Notes: generated from the sequence alone by a model not told the origin. A DNA stretch of 7,831 bases from JACVRW01 sp035705985 (GCA_035705985.1 DASSVP010000016.1:1-7831); one strand, 5' to 3'; shown: positions 1 through 6,212, counted from the stretch's first letter. Numbers and translations: made by a program.

Positions 1-1
1 G

Positions 2-55
2 GTGGTGGTCGAGCGGCAGGCGCAGATGGCGTGGCTGCTGCGCGGCCGGCCGTGA
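2..55 (+). CDS. C-terminal tail of an unidentified upstream gene (partial)
   Basis: An open frame enters from the left edge and ends at TGA 53-55. It encodes 17 residues, VVVERQAQMAWLLRGRP. The stop overlaps a GTG at 52-54 that is in frame with the next gene, giving the GTGA arrangement typical of translationally coupled actinobacterial genes; this is the main reason to believe the frame is real. The fragment is too short to assign a family. Confidence 0.4.
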   Translation: MVVERQAQMAWLLRGRP

Positions 56-1002
56 TCGACGCGGACTCACTTCTGCGCGAGGCGCGGCGGCCGCTCGTCA
101 TCGGGATCGGCGGCGGCGGCGACGTCGTCGGTGCGCTGGCCACCGCTGAGGCGTGCCGGCCGGCGGGTGCGCGACCCGTCGTCGGCGGCGTCACCTGGGA
201 GCGGCGGCCGATCGACCCGCAGCCGGGGCCGCGCGCGGAGTTCGAGATCGAGGGGGCGCGCCGGCTCGCGCCCGGCGTGATGGCCGCCGGCGGCGGCACG
301 CGTGTGCGCGACAGCGGCGTCGTGTTCGCGGAATCGCGGATGGCCGCGCTCCTCGGCGAGGACACGGTGCTCGTGGACGCGACGCTCGGCCCCTCCGTGC
401 TCGCCGACGGCATCGAGGCCGCGGCGCGCAGGCTGGGCGCCGACCTCGTCGTGTTCCTGGACGTGGGCGGTGACGCCCTGGCGCACGGGGACGAGCCCGG
501 CCTCGCCAGCCCGCTCTGCGACGCGCTCCTGCTCGCGGCTGCCGCGCGCCTCGAGGAGCGCGCGGCGTTCCCGGTCCTCGGCGCCGTCTTCGGCGCCGGG
601 TGCGACGGCGAGCTGACCCCCGCCGAGGTGCTCGAGCGGATCGCGGAGGTGGCCGCGGCGGGCGGCCTCGCGGGCGCGCGCGGGCTCACGCCGGCCGTCG
701 CGGCGCGGCTCGAGGACGCCGTCGAGGCGGTGCCCACGGAGGCGAGCGCCCAGGCCCTGCGCTGCTTCCGGGGCGAGATCGGACCGGCCACGATCCGCCG
801 CGGCCGCCGAAGCGTCGAGCTGTCGCCGGTGGGCGCGCTCACGTTCTTCTTCGACCCGCAGGCTGCGCTCGGCTCCGCCGCCCGCCTGGCCGCCGCGGTG
901 AGGGACGCGCGCGACCTCGAGCACGGGAACGAGATCCTGCACGCACTCGGCGTCTACACCGAGCTGGACTACGAGCGTGACGCCGGTCACACCGCGCCCT
1001 GA
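52..1002 (+). CDS. DUF1152-family protein of unknown function
   Basis: The protein has about 316 residues and matches the DUF1152 family pattern as I remember it. A glycine-rich nucleotide-binding-like motif GIGGGGDVVGA lies at residues 18-28, followed by a WERRPIDPQPGPR segment near 50-62. The second family hallmark, DVGGD, is at 137-141, with SPLCD about 12 residues later. The C terminus is rich in H, N and E (EHGNEILHALGVYTELDYE). No signal peptide or membrane segment is visible, so it should be cytoplasmic. The biochemical role of the family is not established. I chose GTG 52 because it overlaps the upstream stop as GTGA and leaves 17 residues before the glycine motif; GTG 31 would add seven residues. 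It is probably co-transcribed with the upstream gene. The family call is fairly sure; the start is not. Confidence 0.82.
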   Translation: MIDADSLLREARRPLVIGIGGGGDVVGALATAEACRPAGARPVVGGVTWERRPIDPQPGPRAEFEIEGARRLAPGVMAAGGGTRVRDSGVVFAESRMAALLGEDTVLVDATLGPSVLADGIEAAARRLGADLVVFLDVGGDALAHGDEPGLASPLCDALLLAAAARLEERAAFPVLGAVFGAGCDGELTPAEVLERIAEVAAAGGLAGARGLTPAVAARLEDAVEAVPTEASAQALRCFRGEIGPATIRRGRRSVELSPVGALTFFFDPQAALGSAARLAAAVRDARDLEHGNEILHALGVYTELDYERDAGHTAP

Positions 1003-1012
1003 CGCCGCCGGC

Positions 1013-1018
1013 GATACT
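1013..1018 (+). promoter_or_regulatory. Possible -10 element for the GNAT gene, leaderless type
   Basis: GATACT matches four of six positions of TATAAT. Six bases separate it from the GTG at 1025, the spacing expected if transcription starts at or next to the start codon. No convincing -35 box or Shine-Dalgarno sequence is visible. This is weak evidence, since short hexamers occur by chance. Confidence 0.25.
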
Positions 1019-1024
1019 TAGAGA

Positions 1025-1534
1025 GTGATCGAACGATTGTCAGATGGAGCCCCGGTAGTGGTCAGGCCGATCCGGCCCGGCGACAAGGAGCTGCTCAGCG
1101 ACGGCCTCCGGCGCCTCTCCGATGAGAGTGTTCAGCGCCGTTTCCTCACCCCCAAGCGCAGCTTCACCGGCAGCGAGCTCCGCTACCTCACCGAGATCAA
1201 CGGCATCGACCACGTGGCCCTGGTCGCCGAGGACCCATCCGACCCCGTGCCCAAGCTGATCGCCGTCGGCCGCTTCGTCCGGCTGGCCGAGGACCCGGAC
1301 GCCGCCGAGGTGGCGATCACGGTGGCGGACGACTGGCAGGGCCGCGGGCTCGGCTCGCTCGTGGGAGCGCATCTGGCCCACGCGGCCCGAAACCGCGGCA
1401 TCAGGCGCTTCACGGCCACGATGGCCGCGAGCAACCGGCCGGCCCACCGGTTGATGGCGAGGCTCACGAACCACCTCGAGCAGCGGCACGCCGGCGGCGG
1501 CGTGGACGAGCTCGTGCTCGACCTCGCGTCCTGA
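1025..1534 (+). CDS. GNAT-family N-acetyltransferase
   Basis: This 169-residue protein is a single GNAT domain, the usual size for the family. It opens with a strand typical of the fold (VVVRPIRPGDKELL, residues 11-24). The acetyl-CoA pyrophosphate-binding motif A (Q/RxxGxG/A) is Q105-G-R-G-L-G110 and follows strand AEVAITV; E95 in that strand is a candidate general base. A motif-B-like segment, ASNRPAHRLM, lies near 135-145. Such proteins transfer an acetyl group from acetyl-CoA to an amine. The N-terminal part (LSDESVQRRF) resembles GNAT domains found in actinobacterial protein-lysine acetyltransferases, but no regulatory domain is attached and the substrate cannot be told. It starts 22 bases after the DUF1152 stop. 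The first codons (CGA TTG TCA GAT GGA) are relatively AT-rich, as is common at true starts. Confidence 0.88.
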   Translation: MIERLSDGAPVVVRPIRPGDKELLSDGLRRLSDESVQRRFLTPKRSFTGSELRYLTEINGIDHVALVAEDPSDPVPKLIAVGRFVRLAEDPDAAEVAITVADDWQGRGLGSLVGAHLAHAARNRGIRRFTATMAASNRPAHRLMARLTNHLEQRHAGGGVDELVLDLAS

Positions 1535-1549
1535 GTCGGCCGGGCGCAA

Positions 1550-1570
1550 GCCGCGGGCGGTGCCCGCGGC
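1550..1570 (+). terminator. Strong GC hairpin, possible terminator of the GNAT unit
   Basis: GCCGCGGGC (1550-1558) pairs perfectly with GCCCGCGGC (1562-1570) around the three-base loop GGT, a 9-bp all-GC stem. It lies 15 bases after the GNAT stop and before the putative pnt promoter. No T-tract follows, so it is either an actinobacterial-style U-less terminator or an mRNA-stabilising structure. A role in separating the two units is inference. Confidence 0.5.
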
Positions 1571-1598
1571 GCAGCGATGCGCTCCTCGCGCGGCCCGG

Positions 1599-1607
1599 TG
1601 CTAATGT
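1599..1607 (+). promoter_or_regulatory. Putative extended -10 promoter of the pnt operon
   Basis: TGCTAATGT fits the extended -10 pattern TGN-TANNNT, with hexamer TAATGT at 1602-1607. It sits in the only sizeable gap before pntAA (1535-1634). Transcription would start near 1614, giving a leader of about 20 bases before ATG 1635. A -35 box is not obvious, which is tolerated by extended -10 promoters. The rest of the 100-base gap holds only the GC hairpin. Confidence 0.4.
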
Positions 1608-1634
1608 GCCGCGCCCCCGACCCGGGCCTGACTT

Positions 1635-2762
1635 ATGAACGTCTCAGTTCCCAAGGAAGTGGCCGCGGGTGAGCGCCGTGTCGCATTGGTGCCGGAGGTA
1701 GTCGAGCGCCTCGTCCAGAGCGGACTCGAGGTGACCGTCGAGTCCGGTGCGGGCGAGGCCGCTCACCACCCGGATGCCGCCTACGAGGCGGCCGGCGCGC
1801 GCACCGGCGACGGCCTGTCCGGCGACGTCGTCGCGAAGGTCGCGCCGCCCACCGCCGAGGAGATCGGGCGGCTCGAGCAGGGGTCGGTCCTGATCGGCTT
1901 CCTCCAGCCGCTCACCGCCGCCGACACCGTTCGCGCGCTCGCGGACCGCGGCGTGACGAGCTTCGCCATGGAGGCCATTCCGCGGATCACGCGCGCTCAG
2001 TCGATGGACGCGCTCTCGTCCCAGGCCACCGTCTCGGGCTACCGCGCCGCCCTGATCGCCGCGCAGGAGCTGCCGCGCTTCTTCCCCATGCTCACCACCG
2101 CGGCGGGCACGGTGCGGCCGGCAAAGGTGCTCGTGCTCGGCGCCGGAGTGGCCGGCCTTCAGGCGATCGCGACCTCGCGCCGGCTCGGGGCCATCGTGCA
2201 GGCCTTCGACGTGCGCTCCGCCGTCAAGGAGCAGATCGAGTCCCTCGGCGCCCGCTTCCTCGAGCTCGACATGGGACTCGAGGACGCCGAGGCCGCCGGC
2301 GGCTACGCGCGCCAGCTGACCGACGAAGAACAGGGGAAGCAGCGCGAACTGCTCGCAGAGGAGATCGGAAAGATGGACGCGGTCATATCGACCGCTGCCG
2401 TGCCCGGCCGCCGCGCGCCGCTGCTCGTGACCGAGCAGGCGGTGAAGAACATGAGCCCGGGCTCCGTGATCGTGGACCTCGCCGCCGAGACCGGCGGCAA
2501 CTGCGAGCTCACCGAGGCCGACCAGACCGTCGTGAAGGAGGACGTGACCATCATCGGACCGGTCAACCTGCCGGCGACCATGCCGGACCACGCGTCGAGC
2601 CTCTACGCGCGCAACATCCAGTCCCTGCTGGACGTCATGACCGGCGCGGAGGGGGAGCTGAATCTCGACTTCGAGGACGAGGTGATCGCCGGCGCCTGCA
2701 TCACGCGCGAGGGCCAGATCGTGCACGAGGGCGCCAAGAGCGCCGCGGGCGTGACCGCCTAG
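1635..2762 (+). CDS. pntAA: NAD(P)+ transhydrogenase subunit alpha-1 (NAD(H)-binding dI)
   Basis: This 375-residue soluble subunit carries domain I of proton-translocating transhydrogenase, which binds NAD(H) and passes hydride to NADP+ on the dIII domain of PntB. Its length is close to the R. rubrum alpha-1 subunit, about 384. It begins with the alanine dehydrogenase/PNT N-terminal signature (VPKEVAAGERRVALVPE). The nicotinamide-site loop IPRITRAQSMDALSSQ supplies R117, Q122, D125 and S128, equivalent to R127, Q132, D135 and S138 of R. rubrum. The Rossmann loop is GAGVAG (169-174), with the ribose-binding acid D192 in FDVR. The mobile loop GGYARQLTDEEQGKQRELL carries the expected tyrosine, Y224. 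No membrane helix is present, so this is the split form rather than the fused E. coli PntA. It is first in a three-gene operon, 3 nt before pntAB. Only a poor Shine-Dalgarno precedes ATG 1635. Confidence 0.96.
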   Translation: MNVSVPKEVAAGERRVALVPEVVERLVQSGLEVTVESGAGEAAHHPDAAYEAAGARTGDGLSGDVVAKVAPPTAEEIGRLEQGSVLIGFLQPLTAADTVRALADRGVTSFAMEAIPRITRAQSMDALSSQATVSGYRAALIAAQELPRFFPMLTTAAGTVRPAKVLVLGAGVAGLQAIATSRRLGAIVQAFDVRSAVKEQIESLGARFLELDMGLEDAEAAGGYARQLTDEEQGKQRELLAEEIGKMDAVISTAAVPGRRAPLLVTEQAVKNMSPGSVIVDLAAETGGNCELTEADQTVVKEDVTIIGPVNLPATMPDHASSLYARNIQSLLDVMTGAEGELNLDFEDEVIAGACITREGQIVHEGAKSAAGVTA

Positions 2763-2765
2763 GCC

Positions 2766-3068
2766 ATGGACCTCCTCACCGAGCTCACCATTCTCGTCCT
2801 CGCCGCGTTCGTGGGCTTCGAGGTCATATCGAAGGTGCCGAACACGCTTCACACGCCGCTCATGTCGGCCACCAACGCGATCCACGGCATCGTCCTGCTC
2901 GGCGGCCTGCTCGTGATCGGCGAGGCGACCGGCTTCCTCGACGAGCTCCTGCTGGTGATCGCTATCGCGTTCGGCACGATCAACGTGGTCGGCGGCTTCC
3001 TCGTGACCGACCGGATGCTCGAGATGTTCAACAAGCGGCCGGAGCCGAAGAGGGACCGGGCGCCGTGA
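2766..3068 (+). CDS. pntAB: NAD(P)+ transhydrogenase subunit alpha-2 (membrane part of dII)
   Basis: This small 100-residue integral membrane subunit has three predicted helices, about 5-22, 34-52 and 58-80. The highly conserved PntA segment VPNTLHTPLMSATNAIHG follows the first helix (residues 24-41). Together with PntB it forms the proton-conducting membrane domain. H40 in the NAIHG motif corresponds to the channel histidine assigned to alpha-2 in the Thermus enzyme; E. coli PntA has serine there, as far as I recall. The basic, proline-rich C-terminal tail (KRPEPKRDR) probably faces the cytoplasm. It starts 3 nt after the pntAA stop, and its TGA overlaps the pntB GTG by four bases, so the three cistrons are almost certainly translated together. 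Confidence 0.95.
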   Translation: MDLLTELTILVLAAFVGFEVISKVPNTLHTPLMSATNAIHGIVLLGGLLVIGEATGFLDELLLVIAIAFGTINVVGGFLVTDRMLEMFNKRPEPKRDRAP

Positions 3069-4441
3069 CGCTGGCGACGTTCCTCCAGGACCCGGACTTC
3101 ATCCGCGTCCTCTACATCCTCGCCTTCATCTGCTTCATCCTCGGCCTGCGGCTGCTGAACCACCCGCGCACCGCGAAGCGCGGCAACCTGATCGCAGCGG
3201 TCGGCATGGCGATCGCCGTGACCGCGACGCTCCTGATCGAGGAGGTCGGCGACTACGGCCTGATCGCGGTCGGCGTGGCGATCGGCACGGCCGTGGGCAT
3301 CCCCGCGGCCCGCTCCGTGAAGATGACCGCCATGCCGCAGATGGTGGCGCTGTTCAACGGCGTCGGCGGCGGCGCGGTCGCGCTGATCTCGTTCGTGGAG
3401 TACCGCGAGGCGCTCGAGCACGGCGGCAACCCGGCGCTCGAGACGCTGATCCCGATCCTGTTCGCGGCGATCATCGGCTCGGTCTCGTTCTGGGGCTCCA
3501 ACATCGCGTTCGGGAAGCTCCAGGAGATCCTCCCCGGCCGGCCGATCCAGTTGCCGGGCCAGCAGTTCATCAACGCGGCGCTCCTCCTCGTCTGCGTGGG
3601 CTCCGCCGTCGCGATCGCAGCCGGCACGGAGTCGCAGGGCCTCTTCCTGGTGATCCTGATCGCCGCGGCGGTGCTCGGGAACATGTTCGTGCTGCCCATC
3701 GGCGGCGCCGACATGCCGGTTGTGATCTCGCTGCTGAACGCGTTCACCGGTCTGTCGGCGGCGGCGGCCGGCCTCGCGCTCGACAACGTGGCGCTGATCG
3801 TGGCCGGCATGCTCGTGGGCGCCTCGGGCTCGATCCTCACGATGCTCATGGCGGAGGCGATGAACCGCTCGATCGCCAACATCGTGGCGGGCGGCTTCGG
3901 CGGCACGAGCACGATCGCCGCCGACACGGAGGGCAAGTCGGTGCGTTCCACCGACCCGTCGGATGTCGCTATCCAGCTCTCCTACGCAAGCCGCGTCGTC
4001 GTCGTTCCGGGTTACGGGCTCGCGGTCGCGCAGGCGCAGCACACGGTCCGCGACCTCGCGAACGCGCTCGAGGGCAAGGGAGTGGACGTCGCGTACGCGA
4101 TCCACCCGGTGGCCGGCCGGATGCCGGGGCACATGAACGTGCTGCTCGCCGAGGCCGACGTGCCCTACGAACAGCTCAAGGAGATGGACGACATCAACCC
4201 CGAGCTGCCGCAGACCGACGTGGCGCTCGTGATCGGCGCGAACGACACGGTCAACCCCGAGGCCGGCATGCCGATCATCGACGTCGCGTCGAGCGGCTCC
4301 GTGATCGTGCTGAAGCGGTCGATGAACACGGGCTTCGCCGGGATCGACAACCCGCTCTTCTACGCGGACAACACGTCGCTTCTGTTCGGCGACGCCAAGG
4401 AGTCCGTGCAGAAGGTCCTGAAAGAGGTCGAGGACCTCTAG
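3065..4441 (+). CDS. pntB: NAD(P)+ transhydrogenase subunit beta (dII/dIII)
   Basis: This 458-residue protein matches full-length PntB (about 460). The N-terminal 265 residues hold roughly nine hydrophobic helices that complete the proton channel. The C-terminal domain III (from about 300) binds NADP(H). Its fingerprint is GYGLAVAQAQ (316-325, GxGxxxA), HPVAGRMPGHMNVLLAEA (347-364), GANDTVNPEA (391-400, with D394 equivalent to the conserved dIII aspartate) and KRSMNTGFAGIDNPLF (417-432). The membrane motif MPQMVALFN places N98 where E. coli PntB has channel histidine H91. GTG 3065 overlaps the pntAB stop as GTGA. The operon ends here; a small inverted repeat follows, and the next gene converges from the other strand. 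Role: hydride transfer NADH + NADP+ to NAD+ + NADPH, driven by proton entry, feeding biosynthesis and redox defence. Confidence 0.96.
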   Translation: MTLATFLQDPDFIRVLYILAFICFILGLRLLNHPRTAKRGNLIAAVGMAIAVTATLLIEEVGDYGLIAVGVAIGTAVGIPAARSVKMTAMPQMVALFNGVGGGAVALISFVEYREALEHGGNPALETLIPILFAAIIGSVSFWGSNIAFGKLQEILPGRPIQLPGQQFINAALLLVCVGSAVAIAAGTESQGLFLVILIAAAVLGNMFVLPIGGADMPVVISLLNAFTGLSAAAAGLALDNVALIVAGMLVGASGSILTMLMAEAMNRSIANIVAGGFGGTSTIAADTEGKSVRSTDPSDVAIQLSYASRVVVVPGYGLAVAQAQHTVRDLANALEGKGVDVAYAIHPVAGRMPGHMNVLLAEADVPYEQLKEMDDINPELPQTDVALVIGANDTVNPEAGMPIIDVASSGSVIVLKRSMNTGFAGIDNPLFYADNTSLLFGDAKESVQKVLKEVEDL

Positions 4442-4457
4442 CCCGCCCGCGTGCGGG
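4442..4457. terminator. Small bidirectional hairpin between convergent genes
   Basis: CCCGC (4442-4446) can pair with GCGGG (4453-4457) around the loop CCGCGT. The hairpin exactly fills the 16-base gap between the pntB stop and the stop of the minus-strand gene. No T-tract is seen on either strand. Its position suggests a shared terminator, but a 5-bp GC stem in such GC-rich DNA is modest evidence. Confidence 0.35.
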
Positions 4458-4727
4458 TCAGGGGAGGAGGCTCTCCTGCCCGGTCACCTTCACGGTGCGG
4501 CGGCGCGGCATTCCCGCCGCCTCCGCGAGCGCGGCCTCCACGTCGGCGAGGATCGCCCGCGCCGAGCGGGAAGCGACGACCGGCTCGACCATGCCGTCCA
4601 CGTGCACGTAGGTACGCCGCCCGTCGCGACGCTCCGCCTTCTCGAGCGGCACGAGCGCGTAGACCCTGTCGGCACGGACGAACTTGCCGTACCCGAGCGG
4701 GATCATCCGGGGGTCGCGCTTCGCCAT
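4458..4727 (-). CDS. Compact RemA/DUF370-like putative DNA-binding regulator
   Basis: From ATG 4727 the protein has 89 residues. Its core resembles RemA (DUF370), the oligomeric DNA-binding activator of matrix genes in Bacillus: LGYGKFVRADRVYALV (11-26) aligns with the family's IGFGNIVxANRIIAIV, then GRRT (36-39), then a strand and SRSARAIL resembling the SAxxPETIAxR end. The arginines I recall as DNA-contacting in RemA have counterparts here (R21, R37, R38). The loop between the halves is about 16 residues shorter than in RemA and lacks the LIDAT segment. An extra C-terminal helix and basic tail (DVEAALAEA, then PRRRTVKV) follows. ATG 4727 gives the family-like N terminus and has GAGAG just upstream; ATG 4766 would add 13 residues of unlike composition. 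RemA often sits beside gmk; here it does not. A LytTR-like fold is the alternative. Targets are unknown. Confidence 0.62.
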   Translation of the reverse strand: MAKRDPRMIPLGYGKFVRADRVYALVPLEKAERRDGRRTYVHVDGMVEPVVASRSARAILADVEAALAEAAGMPRRRTVKVTGQESLLP

Positions 4728-4738
4728 CGTCTCTCGTG

Positions 4739-4746
4739 ACGATAGT
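4739..4746. promoter_or_regulatory. Overlapping divergent -10-like hexamers
   Basis: ACGATAGT reads TATCGT on the minus strand (4744 to 4739, a TANNNT match 11 bases before the RemA-like ATG) and GATAGT on the plus strand (4741-4746, four of six matches to TATAAT, about 37 bases before ATG 4784). Both genes could start from one short symmetric element. An inverted repeat ATCGT/ACGAT (4726-4730 and 4739-4743) overlaps it. No clear -35 boxes are seen, so this remains tentative. Confidence 0.3.
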
Positions 4747-4783
4747 GGCATGGTCGGCCGCCTCAACGGGTAGCCGAGGCACC

Positions 4784-5266
4784 ATGAGCGACGACGAGAC
4801 GACCGACGAGAAGACCGAGCAGGACGGCGAGGAGAAGACCGAGCACGAGCAGGCGACGGAGGACGCCAAGAAGGAGGTCCAGGAGCTCGAGGACGATCCG
4901 CCCGAGAAGCTCGAGGACTGGCCCGAGGGCAAGGCGAAGTACGAGACCTTCGGGGGCAAGGAGGGCGAGCACTCCTACGCCGAGGGCCCCGAGCAGAACC
5001 TCGGGCCGGACTCGGTCCGCCACCACGAGGACGGGTCTGTCGAGGTCGGCGGAGAGAAGGTCGACGACCCCGACGAGTTCAAGGGCGAGCCGATCCCCGG
5101 CGGGCCCACGGACCCGGATTCGAAGGACAACCCCGACGCTCAGCGTCTGGACGACGACGAGGACGACGCCGACGACACGTCGGACGACACGAGCGAGGAC
5201 ACGAGCGAGGACGACGCCGAGGAGGGCGCGCCCGGCTCAGCCGAAGCCGGCGGGCAGACCGCCTAG
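4784..5266 (+). CDS. Highly acidic, probably disordered protein of unknown function
   Basis: This 160-residue protein belongs to no family I recognise. By count 59 residues are D or E (37%) against 13 K or R, a net charge near -46. Three zones are visible: an acidic, lysine-dotted N-terminal arm (1-44) with coiled-coil-like EDAKKEVQELEDD; a middle segment (about 45-111) with most of the aromatic residues and histidines (W46, Y53, F56, H63, Y65, H80, H81, F99) plus motifs such as KAKYETFGGKEG and GEPIPGGPTDPDS; and an acidic C-terminal tail (112-150) with three [D/E]DTS repeats. It has no signal peptide or membrane helix. GAGG at 4776-4779, four bases before ATG 4784, is a good Shine-Dalgarno and fixes the start; the same frame is open further upstream, but that part lies antisense to the RemA-like gene. 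Its TAG overlaps the converging SDR stop. The middle segment may be a small conserved domain. Confidence 0.75.
   Translation: MSDDETTDEKTEQDGEEKTEHEQATEDAKKEVQELEDDPPEKLEDWPEGKAKYETFGGKEGEHSYAEGPEQNLGPDSVRHHEDGSVEVGGEKVDDPDEFKGEPIPGGPTDPDSKDNPDAQRLDDDEDDADDTSDDTSEDTSEDDAEEGAPGSAEAGGQTA
5171..5218 (+). repeat. 12-bp tandem repeat in the acidic gene
   Basis: Four consecutive 12-base units occur at 5171-5182, 5183-5194, 5195-5206 and 5207-5218. The first three encode [D/E]DTS and the last, degenerate one EDDA. Units two and three differ at a single position (GAC versus GAG). The period is a multiple of three, so gain or loss of units would change tail length without shifting frame. Confidence 0.7.
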
Positions 5267-6204
5267 GTCGGAACCCGGTCGGCCTCGCCGCCGCGCGGCG
5301 TCTCCGGCTGCACGCCGAGGGCCGCCTGGCCGCCGGGCCCGACAGGGCCGGATGCGGCGGCGACGCCGCGCTCCTCGATGTCGGCCATGAACAGCGCGTC
5401 CGCCTCGGCCGCGTGCTTCTGCGCCTCGCGGTCGACGAGCGGCTGGAGCAGGGTGCGCAGCACGATCATCGCCCGCGCGTACGGCGGCACCACGACCCAG
5501 CGCCTGCGCCTCTCGATCCCGTCGGCGAGCGCCCGGCCGGCCTTCGAGAGTGGATAGGTCTTGGAGAGCGGCCCGCCCGCGGCCTCGCGCAGCGCGCCGA
5601 CCGCGGGGTGCGCGTCCGCGCCGCGCACCATGTCGGTGTCGATGAAGCCGAAGTAGCCCACGCCGACGTCCACGCCGAGGTGCTTGACCTCCGAGCGGAG
5701 CGCGTCGGCGAAGGCCTCCGCGCCCGCCTTGCTCGCGCAGTACGCGGCCATTCCCGGCGCGTGCAGCGCGGCCGCCATGGACGCGATCACGAGCACGTAG
5801 CCCCGGCGCTCGACCACGTGCGGCAGGCAGGCGCGCACGGTGCGCCAGACGCCCAGGAGATTGATCTCGATCGTGCGCTCGAACGCCATCGGGTCGGTCG
5901 AGCGCGTCATGCCCATCGGCGCGATGCCGGCGTTGGCCATCACGGCGTCGATGCCGCCGAAGCGCTCGACCGCGCCTGCAACCGCGCGCTCGAGCGCCTC
6001 CGCGTCCGTCACGTCGCACTCGAACCAGGCCGCGTTCGAGCCACACTGCGCGGCCACCCGCTCGAGCTCCTCGGCCTCGAGGCCCACGAGCGCGACGTTC
6101 GCGCCGCGCGCCGCCACCCGGCGCGCCGTCTCCGCCCCGAGGCCGCGCGCCGCGCCCGTGATCAGGACCGTCTTGCCGCGAGTCGTCCAGCCTCTGTCGT
6201 GCAT
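5263..6204 (-). CDS. Classical short-chain dehydrogenase/reductase (SDR)
   Basis: From ATG 6204 the product has 313 residues. The Rossmann cofactor motif TGxxxGxG is T16-G-A-A-R-G-L-G23. D64-V65 contacts the adenine ring in this family, and NAG is at 91-93. The catalytic tetrad is complete: N115, S142, Y155 and K159 (YCASK). IDTDM follows at 188-192. These mark an NAD(P)-dependent oxidoreductase acting on an alcohol/carbonyl pair, probably cytosolic. The core of about 250 residues is followed by a C-terminal extension with a hydrophobic/basic stretch (RRRRWVVVPPYARAMIVL) and an Ala/Gly/Pro-rich end, as in some actinobacterial SDRs; this could mediate membrane contact or substrate specificity. 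The same frame runs open upstream to 6999, but the SDR fold starts just after M6204 and TAGGGT lies 8 bases before it. The substrate cannot be deduced. The stop shares CTAG with the acidic gene. Confidence 0.9.
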   Translation of the reverse strand: MHDRGWTTRGKTVLITGAARGLGAETARRVAARGANVALVGLEAEELERVAAQCGSNAAWFECDVTDAEALERAVAGAVERFGGIDAVMANAGIAPMGMTRSTDPMAFERTIEINLLGVWRTVRACLPHVVERRGYVLVIASMAAALHAPGMAAYCASKAGAEAFADALRSEVKHLGVDVGVGYFGFIDTDMVRGADAHPAVGALREAAGGPLSKTYPLSKAGRALADGIERRRRWVVVPPYARAMIVLRTLLQPLVDREAQKHAAEADALFMADIEERGVAAASGPVGPGGQAALGVQPETPRGGEADRVPT

Positions 6205-6212
6205 GCGACGAA

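Noticed and set aside
67..990. 307-codon open frame antisense to the DUF1152 gene
   Set aside because: The translation is dominated by Arg, His, Gly and Glu with no recognisable fold, as expected from the complement of GC-rich codons. The plus-strand frame has clear family motifs.
1644..4132. Two long antisense frames (about 413 and 427 codons) under the pnt operon
   Set aside because: They mirror strongly conserved pntAA, pntAB and pntB codons and encode low-complexity R/H/D-rich sequence. They are a GC-bias artefact.
4451..4783. N-terminal extension of the acidic protein frame back to 4451
   Set aside because: It is Arg/Ala/Pro-rich, antisense to the RemA-like gene and unlike the rest. 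ATG 4784 has a good GAGG ribosome site.
4763..5026. Minus-strand frame encoding a very hydrophobic, Leu/Val-rich 87-residue peptide that looks like a membrane protein
   Set aside because: It is the reverse complement of GAG/GAC (Glu/Asp) codons, which read CTC/GTC (Leu/Val) on the other strand. The hydrophobicity is a by-product of the acidic plus-strand gene.
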